This document shows positions 53,125-61,801 of a DNA stretch of 64,000 nucleotides, piece after piece. The notes under the pieces are model-generated. The model was given only the letters and a program-made list of their open reading frames with translations. It ran no database searches and was not told the origin of the DNA. The translations under genes were made by a program, and so were the position numbers. Origin of the DNA: Parvularcula sp039822105. Its GTDB lineage: Bacteria > Pseudomonadota > Alphaproteobacteria > Caulobacterales > Parvularculaceae. The stretch's first letter is position 1, and the number at the start of each line of letters is the position of its first letter. The stretch covers positions 67,069 to 131,068 of the forward strand of contig JBCBMW010000009.1 of the NCBI GenBank assembly GCA_039822105.1, read 5' to 3'.

Positions 53125-55035
53125 TCAGCTCCGCCGGCACTGATCCAAGAACCCGCCAATGGCCCGCAATGCGGTGACGCGGTTGGTCCCGACATTGAGG
53201 TTGTGGCTGCCCTCTGGCAGCACCACAAGCTCTGACCTGCCGCCTGCGCGCTGGATGGCGTTGTGCATCCGGGTCGAGTGATTGTCGGGCACCACGCGGT
53301 CGTCTTCGCTTGCGATCAAAAGAACCGGTACAGAGATTTCTTCGGCGCGGAAGCGGGGTGAGTTCTCTCGCAGCATTCTTCGGTCGCCCCACAACCGGCC
53401 AATATGACGGGTGCTGTATTTTCCATCGACGTAATCTTGCTCGTCCGCGATCACTTGCGGCAGGCTTGAGACGCCGTTCACGGCAACCGCGCAGGTGAAG
53501 AGGTCCGGTGTCTTCGCCGTGCCCATGAGGGCCGCGTAACCACCATATGATGCTCCCATGATGCCAATGCGGTCAGCGTCGGCATGCCCGCCAGAAATGA
53601 GCCAATTCGCGCCATCGGTGATGTCATCCTGCATCGCCTGACCCCACTGCCGGTTGCCAGCATCGCGGAACTCCGCACCATAGCCGGTTGAACCGCGGAA
53701 GTTCATTTGCAGAACGCCATAGCCCTTGTGCGCGAGATACTGCGCCCACCAATCAAACCCGACATAGTCACGCGCGTTGGGGCCCCCATGCGGCAGCAGC
53801 ATGAAGGGCAGGTTTTTGGCCGCCTCCAGGCTCGCCACGCCAGGCGGCAGTGTCACAAAAGCCGGGATGCTGAGCCCGTCCCGGGCCTCATAGTGGGTGG
53901 CAATGACCTTCCCCAGCGCGACACCCTCGAGCTCAGGATAAAGTGGCGGGAGCTCCGTGAGCACCACATTCTCGATATCAAGGATGTAGTAGCGTCCTGC
54001 CCCCCCGTCACTTGCTGCCCAATAGACCGCCATCGTCTCCTGGGGGTTCATGCTCTGATAGCTTACATCATCGGCATCAACACTGTTTTCGACAATCGTC
54101 GTGAGGTCTTTGATCAGGTTTTCGCCGAAATAGTGGATGTAAACATCGTCTTCGGCAAAAAAAGCTCCGTATGCAGCGCCGTCGGAGAGGCGTTGGCGGA
54201 TGCCACTGACGTCTGACGTGGGGTGGCTATAGAGGTTGCTCTCGAATTCATCTGCCTCGATATCAAAGAGGTAGAGCGACAAGTTGGGCGTCGCGTGGTC
54301 TGACAGGACAAACGCTTTCGACCGTGTGTTGGGGAAGCCCACAACAACAAAGCGCGGCTGGCCCTTTGCCACACGATGGGAGAAGTCCTTCCACTTGTCA
54401 TTGGGCATTTTCAGGAACAGTTTGCTCGTGCCGTTATCAAAACCCATCCGTGCACGTGCTGTGCCTTGCATGTCCGCGATGAAACGGCGGCTATCGCCGC
54501 GGGGCCCCTCCACCATGGAGTGGCGGCCACGCTTGTCGACATCGACCTCATAAAGGCCGATATTCTCGCTGTTCTTGGCGTACTCCACCAAGATATGTTT
54601 GGGGTCGTGGGGCAAAAGGGAGACGATCCGGTCTTGGATCTGCACCGGCAACTCACCGCTGCTGCGCTTGGGCCTGCGGAAAAGGCGATCGATTTCTTCC
54701 TTGCCCGGTGTAACGGCAAGAAGCCGCGTCTCCAGCGTCGGCGTGCCGTAACGCACACCCGGAACACTCGCGGCGATGATCAATCGATCATCTCGCTTCC
54801 AGTCGAAATCGCGAATCTTGAGGTTGTCTGACTCGCCGATCAGCCGGTTGTTGATACCGGACTTTGTCATCTCATAGATCAGCAAGCCGCTCTTGCCATC
54901 GTTGCTATACCGAGCGGCCAACCGGTCGCCGCCCGGCGCAACCTTGACGCTTGTGAGATACGGAAGCCGACCGAAAGCCGCCTCTGGATCAAATGGTGCG
55001 GCGTTCAATAACGCTGCTGCAACAAGAGCTAGCAC
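53125..55035 (-). CDS. S9 family prolyl oligopeptidase-like peptidase (copy 2 of tandem pair)
   Basis: Exported serine peptidase of 636 residues: signal peptide (LALVAAALLNAAP), a beta-propeller (about 25-370), and the alpha/beta hydrolase catalytic domain with GASYGGYAALMG (Ser), IASEDDRVVP (Asp) and PEGSHNLNVG (His). The start is GTG 55033-55035, six bases after GGGGGAGG; a TTG at 55071 is less likely. It is clearly a paralogue of the next gene upstream, with the same length and the same ending (NRVTALRAIGGFLDQC). Likely oligopeptide breakdown in the periplasm. Confidence 0.9.
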   Translation of the reverse strand: MLALVAAALLNAAPFDPEAAFGRLPYLTSVKVAPGGDRLAARYSNDGKSGLLIYEMTKSGINNRLIGESDNLKIRDFDWKRDDRLIIAASVPGVRYGTPTLETRLLAVTPGKEEIDRLFRRPKRSSGELPVQIQDRIVSLLPHDPKHILVEYAKNSENIGLYEVDVDKRGRHSMVEGPRGDSRRFIADMQGTARARMGFDNGTSKLFLKMPNDKWKDFSHRVAKGQPRFVVVGFPNTRSKAFVLSDHATPNLSLYLFDIEADEFESNLYSHPTSDVSGIRQRLSDGAAYGAFFAEDDVYIHYFGENLIKDLTTIVENSVDADDVSYQSMNPQETMAVYWAASDGGAGRYYILDIENVVLTELPPLYPELEGVALGKVIATHYEARDGLSIPAFVTLPPGVASLEAAKNLPFMLLPHGGPNARDYVGFDWWAQYLAHKGYGVLQMNFRGSTGYGAEFRDAGNRQWGQAMQDDITDGANWLISGGHADADRIGIMGASYGGYAALMGTAKTPDLFTCAVAVNGVSSLPQVIADEQDYVDGKYSTRHIGRLWGDRRMLRENSPRFRAEEISVPVLLIASEDDRVVPDNHSTRMHNAIQRAGGRSELVVLPEGSHNLNVGTNRVTALRAIGGFLDQCRRS

Positions 55036-55121
55036 GGTAGTCCTCCCCCAACGCTTTGGGCAATTAATCAAGTTGCGGCGCGGAGGGCAACCTCGCGATG
55101 TCGGCTAGCGGGCCGAAAAAC

Positions 55122-57032
55122 TCAGTATTTTGAGGCGTCTTCGTCCATGCACTTGTAGAGGAAGTCCTCCACGGCGCGGAGCATCGTGATCCGGTTGTGG
55201 CCGACATTGAGGTAGTGGCTACCGTTGGGCAGCTCCACGTAAGTCACATCGCGTTCTGCTGCGTTCAGCGCATCCCGCATGAGCACGGCCTGCCTTTTCG
55301 GAACAACCTGATCGCGTTCGCTCTGCACAAGGAGCACAGGAACGTTGATCTGACTTGCCCCGGATGTGGGTGAGTTGCTTTGCAAGACAGATCGGTTGCC
55401 CCACAGCCGGCCAATGATCCGGCGAGTGATCCTGAGACGAGAGGGATGTGTGTCTTTGATCAGCTCGACGAGGTCGGTGACCCCGTTGATAGAAATCGTG
55501 CACTGATAAAGATCCGGCTGCCCGATGGCGCCCATAAGAGCGGTGTACCCGCCATAGGAGCTGCCAGCGATCGCGATGCCGTCGGGGTCAGCGAAGCCCT
55601 GTTCGATGAGCCACCGGGTTCCATCGGTGACGTCGTCCTGCATGGCTTGGCCCCATTCCCGCTCGCCTTGCTCCTGGAACTCCTGGCCATAGCCGGATGA
55701 GCCGCGGAAGTTCATCTGAAGAACGCCGTAACCGCGCCACGAGAGAAACTGCGACAACCAGTCGAAGCTTTCGAAATCACGCGCGTGGGGGCCGCCATGT
55801 GGCAGCACAACAAACTGAAGGTTTCTCGCCTCGCTGAGGGAACGCACGCCCTTGGGCAAGGTCACGAAGGCCGGGATCTCAAGGCCATCCCGCGCTTTGT
55901 AATGGGTGCTGATGACCTTCCCAAGCTCCACACCGTCAAGCTCCGGATACTGACTGGGGAGTTCGTAATAGTGGTAACTCTCAAGATCGAAGACGACCAT
56001 TTGTGCGGGGCGGCTGCCGGTTAGAACCGAATAGGCCGCAGTTTTCTCATCAGGCGTGATGGCAATCAGCTGCACCAAATCAGCACCCAGTGCATTCCGC
56101 AGCAATTCTGTGCGGTGCTTTTCTTCCTCATCCTCAAGCCAGTGAATGCGCACGCGGGAGTCCGCATATTTGACGCCGATCAGCTCCCCATCGGAGACAC
56201 GCTGAACAATTCCGTAAAGGTCAGAGGCGGGGTCATGGAAGAGTTGCTCTGCAAACTTCCCTTTTTGAATATCGTAGAGGTAGAGCGCCTCGGTATCGGT
56301 TTCATGATTGGAGCCGACATAGGCATAGCGCAGATCTTTGGGGAACCCGTAGACCTCAAAGATGATCTCATCATTCCGGATACGGCGTGAAACGTTACGC
56401 CAGCCTCCATTGGGCTTTTTCAAAGACCAGACGAGGTAGCCTTGTTGCTGCACACGGATGCGGCCGCGGATTTGGCCCAGGCCATCCGACATGTAGCCCA
56501 AAGCCCCCGCTGTCGGCTTGATCACCTCCTCGTGCTCAGAAGGGTCATCGAGGTTGATCTTGTAGACCCCGGCCCACGAGCGAAGATTGGGCTTATAGAC
56601 CACCATGATGTGGTCCGGATCCTGCGATAGACGCGACAGAACGTTGTCCTTGTCGAGGACGGCGTTCAGGAGACCTGGATAGAGCGGTTTGAAATCAGGC
56701 TCACCGGGCGTCTTGGTCTCCAGGGTGCTGACGCCATAGGCGATATGCTTCCGCGATTTCAGCGACTGGGTGCCGAACACCAGCAAGTCATCGCGTTTCC
56801 AAAAAAACACCGACTTGGTGGAGTCGTCTTCGACCTCCCAGCTGTCCAAGATCTCGTCCCTGGCCAGGTCGTAGATCCGGATGCTTTGTTCGCCCGGATC
56901 GTAGTAGCCGACGGCGATCATCTCGCCGTTCGGCGAGATGTCGATTCCGGTGAACTGCGGCTGCCGCCCAAAGGCATAGGTGGCGCTGAACTGCGCCGTC
57001 GCCATGGTCGCTGCCGCCATAAGACCAAGCAT
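55122..57032 (-). CDS. S9 family prolyl oligopeptidase-like peptidase (copy 1 of tandem pair)
   Basis: Exported serine peptidase, also 636 residues: signal-like MLGLMAAATMATAQF, beta-propeller, then GSSYGGYTALMG (Ser), VQSERDQVVPK (Asp) and PNGSHYLNVG (His). The ATG at 57030-57032 is chosen for the signal peptide and a GGGGA site; ATG 57059 is in frame. Identity to the downstream copy is high in the catalytic half (for example VLPHGGPxARDxxxFDWxxQ and VLQMNFRGSxGYG) and lower in the propeller, as expected after an old duplication. The gap between the copies is 86 bp. Confidence 0.9.
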   Translation of the reverse strand: MLGLMAAATMATAQFSATYAFGRQPQFTGIDISPNGEMIAVGYYDPGEQSIRIYDLARDEILDSWEVEDDSTKSVFFWKRDDLLVFGTQSLKSRKHIAYGVSTLETKTPGEPDFKPLYPGLLNAVLDKDNVLSRLSQDPDHIMVVYKPNLRSWAGVYKINLDDPSEHEEVIKPTAGALGYMSDGLGQIRGRIRVQQQGYLVWSLKKPNGGWRNVSRRIRNDEIIFEVYGFPKDLRYAYVGSNHETDTEALYLYDIQKGKFAEQLFHDPASDLYGIVQRVSDGELIGVKYADSRVRIHWLEDEEEKHRTELLRNALGADLVQLIAITPDEKTAAYSVLTGSRPAQMVVFDLESYHYYELPSQYPELDGVELGKVISTHYKARDGLEIPAFVTLPKGVRSLSEARNLQFVVLPHGGPHARDFESFDWLSQFLSWRGYGVLQMNFRGSSGYGQEFQEQGEREWGQAMQDDVTDGTRWLIEQGFADPDGIAIAGSSYGGYTALMGAIGQPDLYQCTISINGVTDLVELIKDTHPSRLRITRRIIGRLWGNRSVLQSNSPTSGASQINVPVLLVQSERDQVVPKRQAVLMRDALNAAERDVTYVELPNGSHYLNVGHNRITMLRAVEDFLYKCMDEDASKY

Positions 57033-57104
57033 GGATAAGTCCCCGGATGCCCAGGGCATTTCACAAAAAATGAGAGGCTTAGGCAAGCCTGCTCGCTGTG
57101 TGGT

Positions 57105-57755
57105 TTAGCTTTCGCTTGGCTCGCCCGTCGTGGCGTGGGCGCCGGTGGAGACCGTGACCATGGCGGCGCGGATGACGCGGTCGCCGATGACAAAGCCAGG
57201 GGCGGCCACGTCAACAACGTGATCCTTGGGCTCACCATTGCCAGGGACTTGGGCGATTGCCTGGTGGATGTTGGGGTCGAACTTCTCGCCCTGCGGCTCG
57301 ATCCGCTGGATGCCGTTCCGTTCAAAGACGGTCATCAGCTCTTTCTCGGTCATCCGCATACCGTTGATGAGGCCTTTGAAGCCTTCGGCATCCATCTGCG
57401 CCGGATCGTCAGGCGCGAGCTCCAGCGCGCGGGAGAAATTGTCCGCCACGGACAGAAGATCACGGGCAAAGCTTGTGATGCCGTAGCGTGCGGCCTCTTG
57501 CTTTTCCCGGTCGGCGCGGCGGCGGGTGTTCTCAAGCTCCGCCGCGAGGCGCAGGCCGCGATCCTTTTCGGCGTCGATCTCTTTTTGCAGCTCAGCAATG
57601 CGCGCTTCGGCCAGCTCCTTCACTTTGCTGCCATCAAGGGCAGCATCGGTCAGGTGCTCAGGGATATCCTGGGTGGGGGCCGCGGGCTCTTGGCTTGCCT
57701 CTTGGTTCTCAGGCAGGGCTTGGTCCTCGGGGGCGTGACCGTTCGTCTCGCTCAT
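57105..57755 (-). CDS. grpE: Nucleotide exchange factor GrpE
   Basis: Releases ADP from DnaK. The 216 residues have an acidic disordered N-terminus (1-40), a long coiled coil (about 42-95, ELQKEIDAEKDRGLRLAAEL) and the beta-wing domain (GFKGLINGMRMTEKELMTVFERNGI, EPQGEKFDPNIHQAIAQVP, VIRAAMVTVS). The ATG at 57753-57755 gives the usual start. It is transcribed toward the S9 peptidases, 72 bp apart, and is about 5 kb from dnaK; in many relatives it adjoins hrcA instead. Confidence 0.96.
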   Translation of the reverse strand: MSETNGHAPEDQALPENQEASQEPAAPTQDIPEHLTDAALDGSKVKELAEARIAELQKEIDAEKDRGLRLAAELENTRRRADREKQEAARYGITSFARDLLSVADNFSRALELAPDDPAQMDAEGFKGLINGMRMTEKELMTVFERNGIQRIEPQGEKFDPNIHQAIAQVPGNGEPKDHVVDVAAPGFVIGDRVIRAAMVTVSTGAHATTGEPSES

Positions 57756-57832
57756 CTGATCTCTTGTCCTCATAAGGGGTGAGCGCGGCATGTACGGGCC
57801 GCCGCGCCAAGGTTCAAGCGGAGGCTTTCTCG

Positions 57833-58156
57833 ATGTCGCTGTCACTTGTGATCACAACGCTTAGCACTGAGGCTGAGGCGCGGCGCCTCGCAAGCCGTCT
57901 GGTGGAAGAACGACTGGCGGCTTGCGTCCAGATCGTCACCTGCGAGAGCCACTATATTTTTGAGGGGAAACAAGAGGCAGCATCCGAATGGCGGCTGGAG
58001 ATCAAGACCTCAGCCGAAGGCCAGGCCCCGTTGATGGCGCGTCTCCAGGACCTCCACCCCTATGACGTGCCAGAGCTTGTCGCCTTGCCAATCGCGGCGG
58101 CGTCGGACGACTATGCCGCATGGGTGCGTAACGCTGTGGGCCCCGTCAGCGAATAG
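57833..58156 (+). CDS. cutA: CutA divalent-cation tolerance protein
   Basis: Small trimeric protein of 107 residues of the CutA1 family, linked to copper tolerance in E. coli, though its role is debated. LVITTLSTEAEARRLASRLVEERLAACV, CESHYIFEGK, SEWRLEIKTS and HPYDVPELVALPI are the family's strands. ATG 57833; divergent from grpE with 77 bp between. A DUF547 gene follows after 23 bp. Confidence 0.94.
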   Translation: MSLSLVITTLSTEAEARRLASRLVEERLAACVQIVTCESHYIFEGKQEAASEWRLEIKTSAEGQAPLMARLQDLHPYDVPELVALPIAAASDDYAAWVRNAVGPVSE

Positions 58157-58179
58157 CGGCCTGAAAGGTGGTGCGTCTC

Positions 58180-58992
58180 ATGCGGTTTTTGGTTTCTGGC
58201 TTGATTGCGGCCTTAGGCGTGATGGCGAGCGCCGCCCTGGCGCAAGACGATGTCGCGCCGTTCAACAGTTTTGATGAGGCCTCGCTCCTGACCGTTGATC
58301 ACACGGCGTGGGATGCCTTTCTCGACAGCTATGTGGTGCAGGCGGATGGTATGGGCCTTGTTGCCTATGCCGATGTGACGGAAACCGATCACGCGAGCCT
58401 CAAGGCCTATCTCACCGCCCTGCAGGCGATCGACCCCACCTTGCTGGGCCGTGATGAGGCCTTTGCCTATTGGGTCAATCTCTACAATGCAGGGACGATT
58501 GATCTCATCCTCGATAACTACCCTGTGCGGAGCATTATGCTGCTTCTTTCTGGGGTGCAGCCGGGGCCTTGGAAGCGTTCGATCTTTGTCGTGGACGGAC
58601 ACCGCCTGACCCTTGATCAGGTCGAGCATAGCATCTTGCGCGAGTTCTGGGACGAGCCGCGGGTCCATTACGCCCTCAACTGCGCCTCGATCGGGTGCCC
58701 AGATCTTACCAGTGATCCGTACACAGGCCGAGATCTTGATACGATGCTCAACGCGGCGGCGCGCGGCTACATCAACAGCCCTCGCGGTGTGCGGGTGGAG
58801 GACGGCAAGCTTTTCGCCTCCAGCATTTTTAAGTGGTTCAAGGAAGACTTCGGCGACAGCCAAGAAGAGGTGATCGCGCACTTCATTCAGTATGCAGAAC
58901 CCGAGCTGGCGGAAGAGTTGAGCGCCTTTAGCAAGATCGACAAAGACGGCTATGACTGGCGGCTCAATGAACCCAAGCGCGACGGCGAATAG
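58180..58992 (+). CDS. Exported DUF547 domain protein
   Basis: Exported protein of 270 residues: signal peptide to about AALAQ, then DUF547 with its hallmarks FAYWVNLYNAGTIDLIL and RVHYALNCASIGCPDL, and a C-terminal IFKWFKEDFGDSQEEVIAHF. The conserved Asn, Cys and His suggest a papain-like or transglutaminase-like core, but no activity is established. ATG 58180 is chosen for the signal peptide, with other in-frame starts just upstream. Probably co-transcribed with cutA. Confidence 0.88.
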   Translation: MRFLVSGLIAALGVMASAALAQDDVAPFNSFDEASLLTVDHTAWDAFLDSYVVQADGMGLVAYADVTETDHASLKAYLTALQAIDPTLLGRDEAFAYWVNLYNAGTIDLILDNYPVRSIMLLLSGVQPGPWKRSIFVVDGHRLTLDQVEHSILREFWDEPRVHYALNCASIGCPDLTSDPYTGRDLDTMLNAAARGYINSPRGVRVEDGKLFASSIFKWFKEDFGDSQEEVIAHFIQYAEPELAEELSAFSKIDKDGYDWRLNEPKRDGE

Positions 58993-59081
58993 GGCGCTGC
59001 CGCGAGGGGTCATCAGCACCCTTTCATGAACTCTCCTTCCCGTTCTATGCTGTCTTCCGATGGTAGAGCGGGGAAGTCGCC

Positions 59082-60473
59082 ATGAGCATGTTGCGTATCT
59101 CGATCTTGGGGGTCTTGTCCGCGGCGCTTGCGGCGTGCGGATCGTCTGAACCACCCCTGCCGCCAGAGATTGACTGTCTGGGCGGCGGCTACCGGCTCAT
59201 CGACGGGACCGTGGTCGGCGTCATCCCGCGCTCGGCCGATGACCTCCGCTATCAGTTGATCACGGGAGAGACCGGTGTCCTTTTGCCGACGGAGGATGGC
59301 GCGTGGCAGAGTGCGGAGGATGGTGTCACGGTCACGCTTGGCTCATGCGGTGAGGGTCCCTTTGTCTTTGACGACGGATCATCGGTCCGCGAGGGCGAAA
59401 AGATCCCCTACGTCGTGACCGAAACCGTCTTTGACGGTGTCGATGGCAAGCGGGCGGGACGGCTGGTCCTGCCGGAGGGCGGTAGCGCCGATGCCATCAT
59501 CGTGGCCCTTCATGGATCAGAGGCCTGGTCGGGACGCACGGGTGATCGGTTCCAGACGATCATGCCTGCCTTCGGTGTCGGGATCTTTGCCTATGACAAG
59601 CGCGGGACCGGCGCGTCCGATGGAGCGTACACGCAGGACTTCTTTCTTCTCGCCGAAGATGCGACCCTGGCTCGCGACGAAGCCCTCCGCCTTTATGGCA
59701 GCGAGACCCTCATCGGCTATCACGGGCCGAGCCAAGGCGGCTGGGTCGGGCCGCTGGCCGCTGCCAAAGGTGATGTGGACTTTGTCATCGCGTCTTACGG
59801 CATGGCGGAATCGGCGCTGGCCGAGGACCGTGAGGAGGTCTTTCTTGATCTGCGCGAGGCCGGGCACAGCGAAGACGTGATCGAGAAAGCGCGGGAGATC
59901 ACCGACGCCACGGGACGCGTCATGGCCTCGAATTTCAAAAGCGGGTACAAAGAGCTTGATGCCGTTCGTGAGAAGTATGCGGATGAACCTTGGTATGAAG
60001 ATATTGAGGGAGAGTTCACACGCCAGTTTCTTGATGCACCGAACCTAGGTCTTCGCATTATCGGGCCGTTTCGCAGTGCAGGGACACCTTGGGACTACGA
60101 CCCGCGGTCGACGATCGAAGGCCTCGATGTGCCGCAATTGTGGGTCATCGCAGAGGATGATCGCAGTGCACCGAGCGGCCCCACCATCGCGATCCTCAAA
60201 GAGATCCAGGAGACCAAGGACGACCTTGATCTAGTGATCTTTCCTGACACGGATCACGGCATCATCGAGTTCATCGAAGCTGCGGATGGCACCCGCAGTT
60301 ACACCAAAGTTGCCGACGGGTACTACGCCCTCGTTCGCGACTATGCCCTGACCCAAAGGACCGAGCTGTCCGTCGACGGACCCGAGGTCTTTCTCAGTGC
60401 GCCCCTAGAGGTATTCGAGGAGGTGGATGCTGAAGAGAGCGGCCTGCCGAGCGGCGATAGGCCCCAGCCGTAA
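59082..60473 (+). CDS. Alpha/beta hydrolase lipoprotein
   Basis: Lipoprotein of 463 residues: lipobox ALAAC (Cys about 19), a beta-rich N-terminal region (about 25-115), and a hydrolase domain with ALHGSEAW oxyanion loop, DKRGTGASDG, GYHGPSQGGWVG (Ser nucleophile in GPSQG), VIAEDDRSAP (Asp) and PDTDHGI (His). Family resembles the bacterial dienelactone-hydrolase/peptidase-S15-like alpha/beta group. ATG 59082 or the second ATG at 59088. The last 23 codons run antisense over the end of the next gene and have no hydrolase character, suggesting loss of an earlier stop. Confidence 0.85.
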   Translation: MSMLRISILGVLSAALAACGSSEPPLPPEIDCLGGGYRLIDGTVVGVIPRSADDLRYQLITGETGVLLPTEDGAWQSAEDGVTVTLGSCGEGPFVFDDGSSVREGEKIPYVVTETVFDGVDGKRAGRLVLPEGGSADAIIVALHGSEAWSGRTGDRFQTIMPAFGVGIFAYDKRGTGASDGAYTQDFFLLAEDATLARDEALRLYGSETLIGYHGPSQGGWVGPLAAAKGDVDFVIASYGMAESALAEDREEVFLDLREAGHSEDVIEKAREITDATGRVMASNFKSGYKELDAVREKYADEPWYEDIEGEFTRQFLDAPNLGLRIIGPFRSAGTPWDYDPRSTIEGLDVPQLWVIAEDDRSAPSGPTIAILKEIQETKDDLDLVIFPDTDHGIIEFIEAADGTRSYTKVADGYYALVRDYALTQRTELSVDGPEVFLSAPLEVFEEVDAEESGLPSGDRPQP

Positions 60474-61238
60474 ATAGTCATCATTCGGCGCTTCTTGTGC
60501 GACATTGCTGCCGGCGCGCACGACGATGAAGGGCACGCCCAGCATCTCAGCCACGTGGCCGAGGGGGCCTGATTCCATCTCCATGATATCGGTGTTGAAA
60601 TCATCGCGGAGAAGGGTGATCCGCCGCTCCGTCACCCCGAAGAGGTCAGATGAAGCGACCACGCCGCGCCGTGCTTTCACGGTGTAGGTGGCGCCATTGG
60701 CGGTGACCTCAGGGCCTTCATAACTCGCGATCGCCTCATCGGCTAAACTCAAAAGCTCTTTAGGCGGACGGAAACCGTTCTCCATCTCTGCGCCGTCATT
60801 CGGTCCATTGAACGGGCGATAGACCATGCCGTCCTGGGTCAGACTGCCATAATCATGCTCATAGGTGACATTGGCCACGATGACGTCGCCTGTCCTGAGG
60901 TCGCGATTGATCCGTGCACCCGTGCCGCTCATCAACACCAGCCGCGGTTCAAACTCATGGATGAACAGTGTGCTGGTCGCGCCGGTGAAGGTCTTGCCGA
61001 TCCCGGTGATCGCCACGACCACGGGTTTGCCGTGGATCGTTCCCTGCCAGTATGGCACGCCCCAAAGCGACTTCTTTTCCGCGTCAGCCATCGCCTCGAT
61101 AAAGGGCGGGATCTCCTGCGGGACAGCACCAAGGATGAGGATCGTTTCTGTCGGCTCGTAATGGGTCGGCGTTGCAGGCGCTTGACCAGCTTGGGCGACG
61201 CCGATGGCGACAACAAACATCAAAAGACGGACGATCAT
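60405..61238 (-). CDS. Exported nucleoside phosphorylase-family protein (MTAN-like)
   Basis: Protein of 277 residues with a signal peptide (ends AQAGQA). The mature part is a PNP_UDP_1 domain: ILILGAVPQEIPPF, GVPYWQGTIHGKPVVVAITGIGKT, LMSGTGARINRDLRTGDVIVA, VASSDLFGV, and MEMESGPLGHVAEMLGVPFIVVRAGSN, where the Glu-x-Glu and Asn correspond to the ribose- and purine-binding residues of methylthioadenosine/SAH nucleosidase. Such enzymes are normally cytosolic; export suggests salvage of extracellular nucleosides. Its 3' end overlaps the hydrolase gene by 69 bp on the opposite strand. Confidence 0.85.
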   Translation of the reverse strand: MIVRLLMFVVAIGVAQAGQAPATPTHYEPTETILILGAVPQEIPPFIEAMADAEKKSLWGVPYWQGTIHGKPVVVAITGIGKTFTGATSTLFIHEFEPRLVLMSGTGARINRDLRTGDVIVANVTYEHDYGSLTQDGMVYRPFNGPNDGAEMENGFRPPKELLSLADEAIASYEGPEVTANGATYTVKARRGVVASSDLFGVTERRITLLRDDFNTDIMEMESGPLGHVAEMLGVPFIVVRAGSNVAQEAPNDDYLRLGPIAARQAALFSIHLLEYL

Positions 61239-61423
61239 AGGACCCCTCCAGAACGACGATGATCAACCACTATGCGATAGGATCGTGGCACAAATGTCCA
61301 CCCTTACCCGCATCGCAGCATGAATGTATCAAGTTGTAATCCCCGCCGCTTGTGAGTTGCTCTCTGGCCAAAGCTCTTGAATGCTGTTGGCACCATCCCA
61401 CGTGGCGTGAGGGGAGAGAGCGT

Positions 61424-61801
61424 ATGGCGATGTTGGTTGTGGCGGGGTTGTTGGTTCTGATGAGCCTTTTTCATTCAATCATCGGTGAGCGGTTTATTTT
61501 AGGCCCGCTCAAGCGTACCGAGAATCTGCCTAAACTGTGGGACAGTGAGCATCTCTTCTTTGTCACCATTCAGGCGACGTGGCATTTGGTCAGCGGCCTT
61601 TGGATCGCGATCGCCGCGACGCTTGTGGCCTATTATCTCTACCCTGAGAAAGCCGCTCAGGCGTTCCTTGCGGTCTTTGCCGTGCATTTTGTTGGCCTTG
61701 CCGTCGTGCCGTTTTTGACGGGCTCGACCAAGCACAAGACATGGATCGTCTTCCTGGCGATGGCAGGCCTTCTGGGGTGGAGCGCCTACACCTGGGGCTA
61801 A
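61424..61801 (+). CDS. Four-helix membrane protein, unknown
   Basis: Inner-membrane protein of 125 residues with helices at about 2-18, 45-68, 74-92 and 100-120. Small His-containing motifs (FHSIIGERFILGP, IQATWHLVSGLWI) recur in similar short proteobacterial proteins. No function known to me. ATG 61424 follows GGGGAGAGAG. The stop is shared with the convergent monooxygenase gene (CTAA at 61798-61801). The 185 bp upstream hold only the divergent promoter region. Confidence 0.7.
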   Translation: MAMLVVAGLLVLMSLFHSIIGERFILGPLKRTENLPKLWDSEHLFFVTIQATWHLVSGLWIAIAATLVAYYLYPEKAAQAFLAVFAVHFVGLAVVPFLTGSTKHKTWIVFLAMAGLLGWSAYTWG

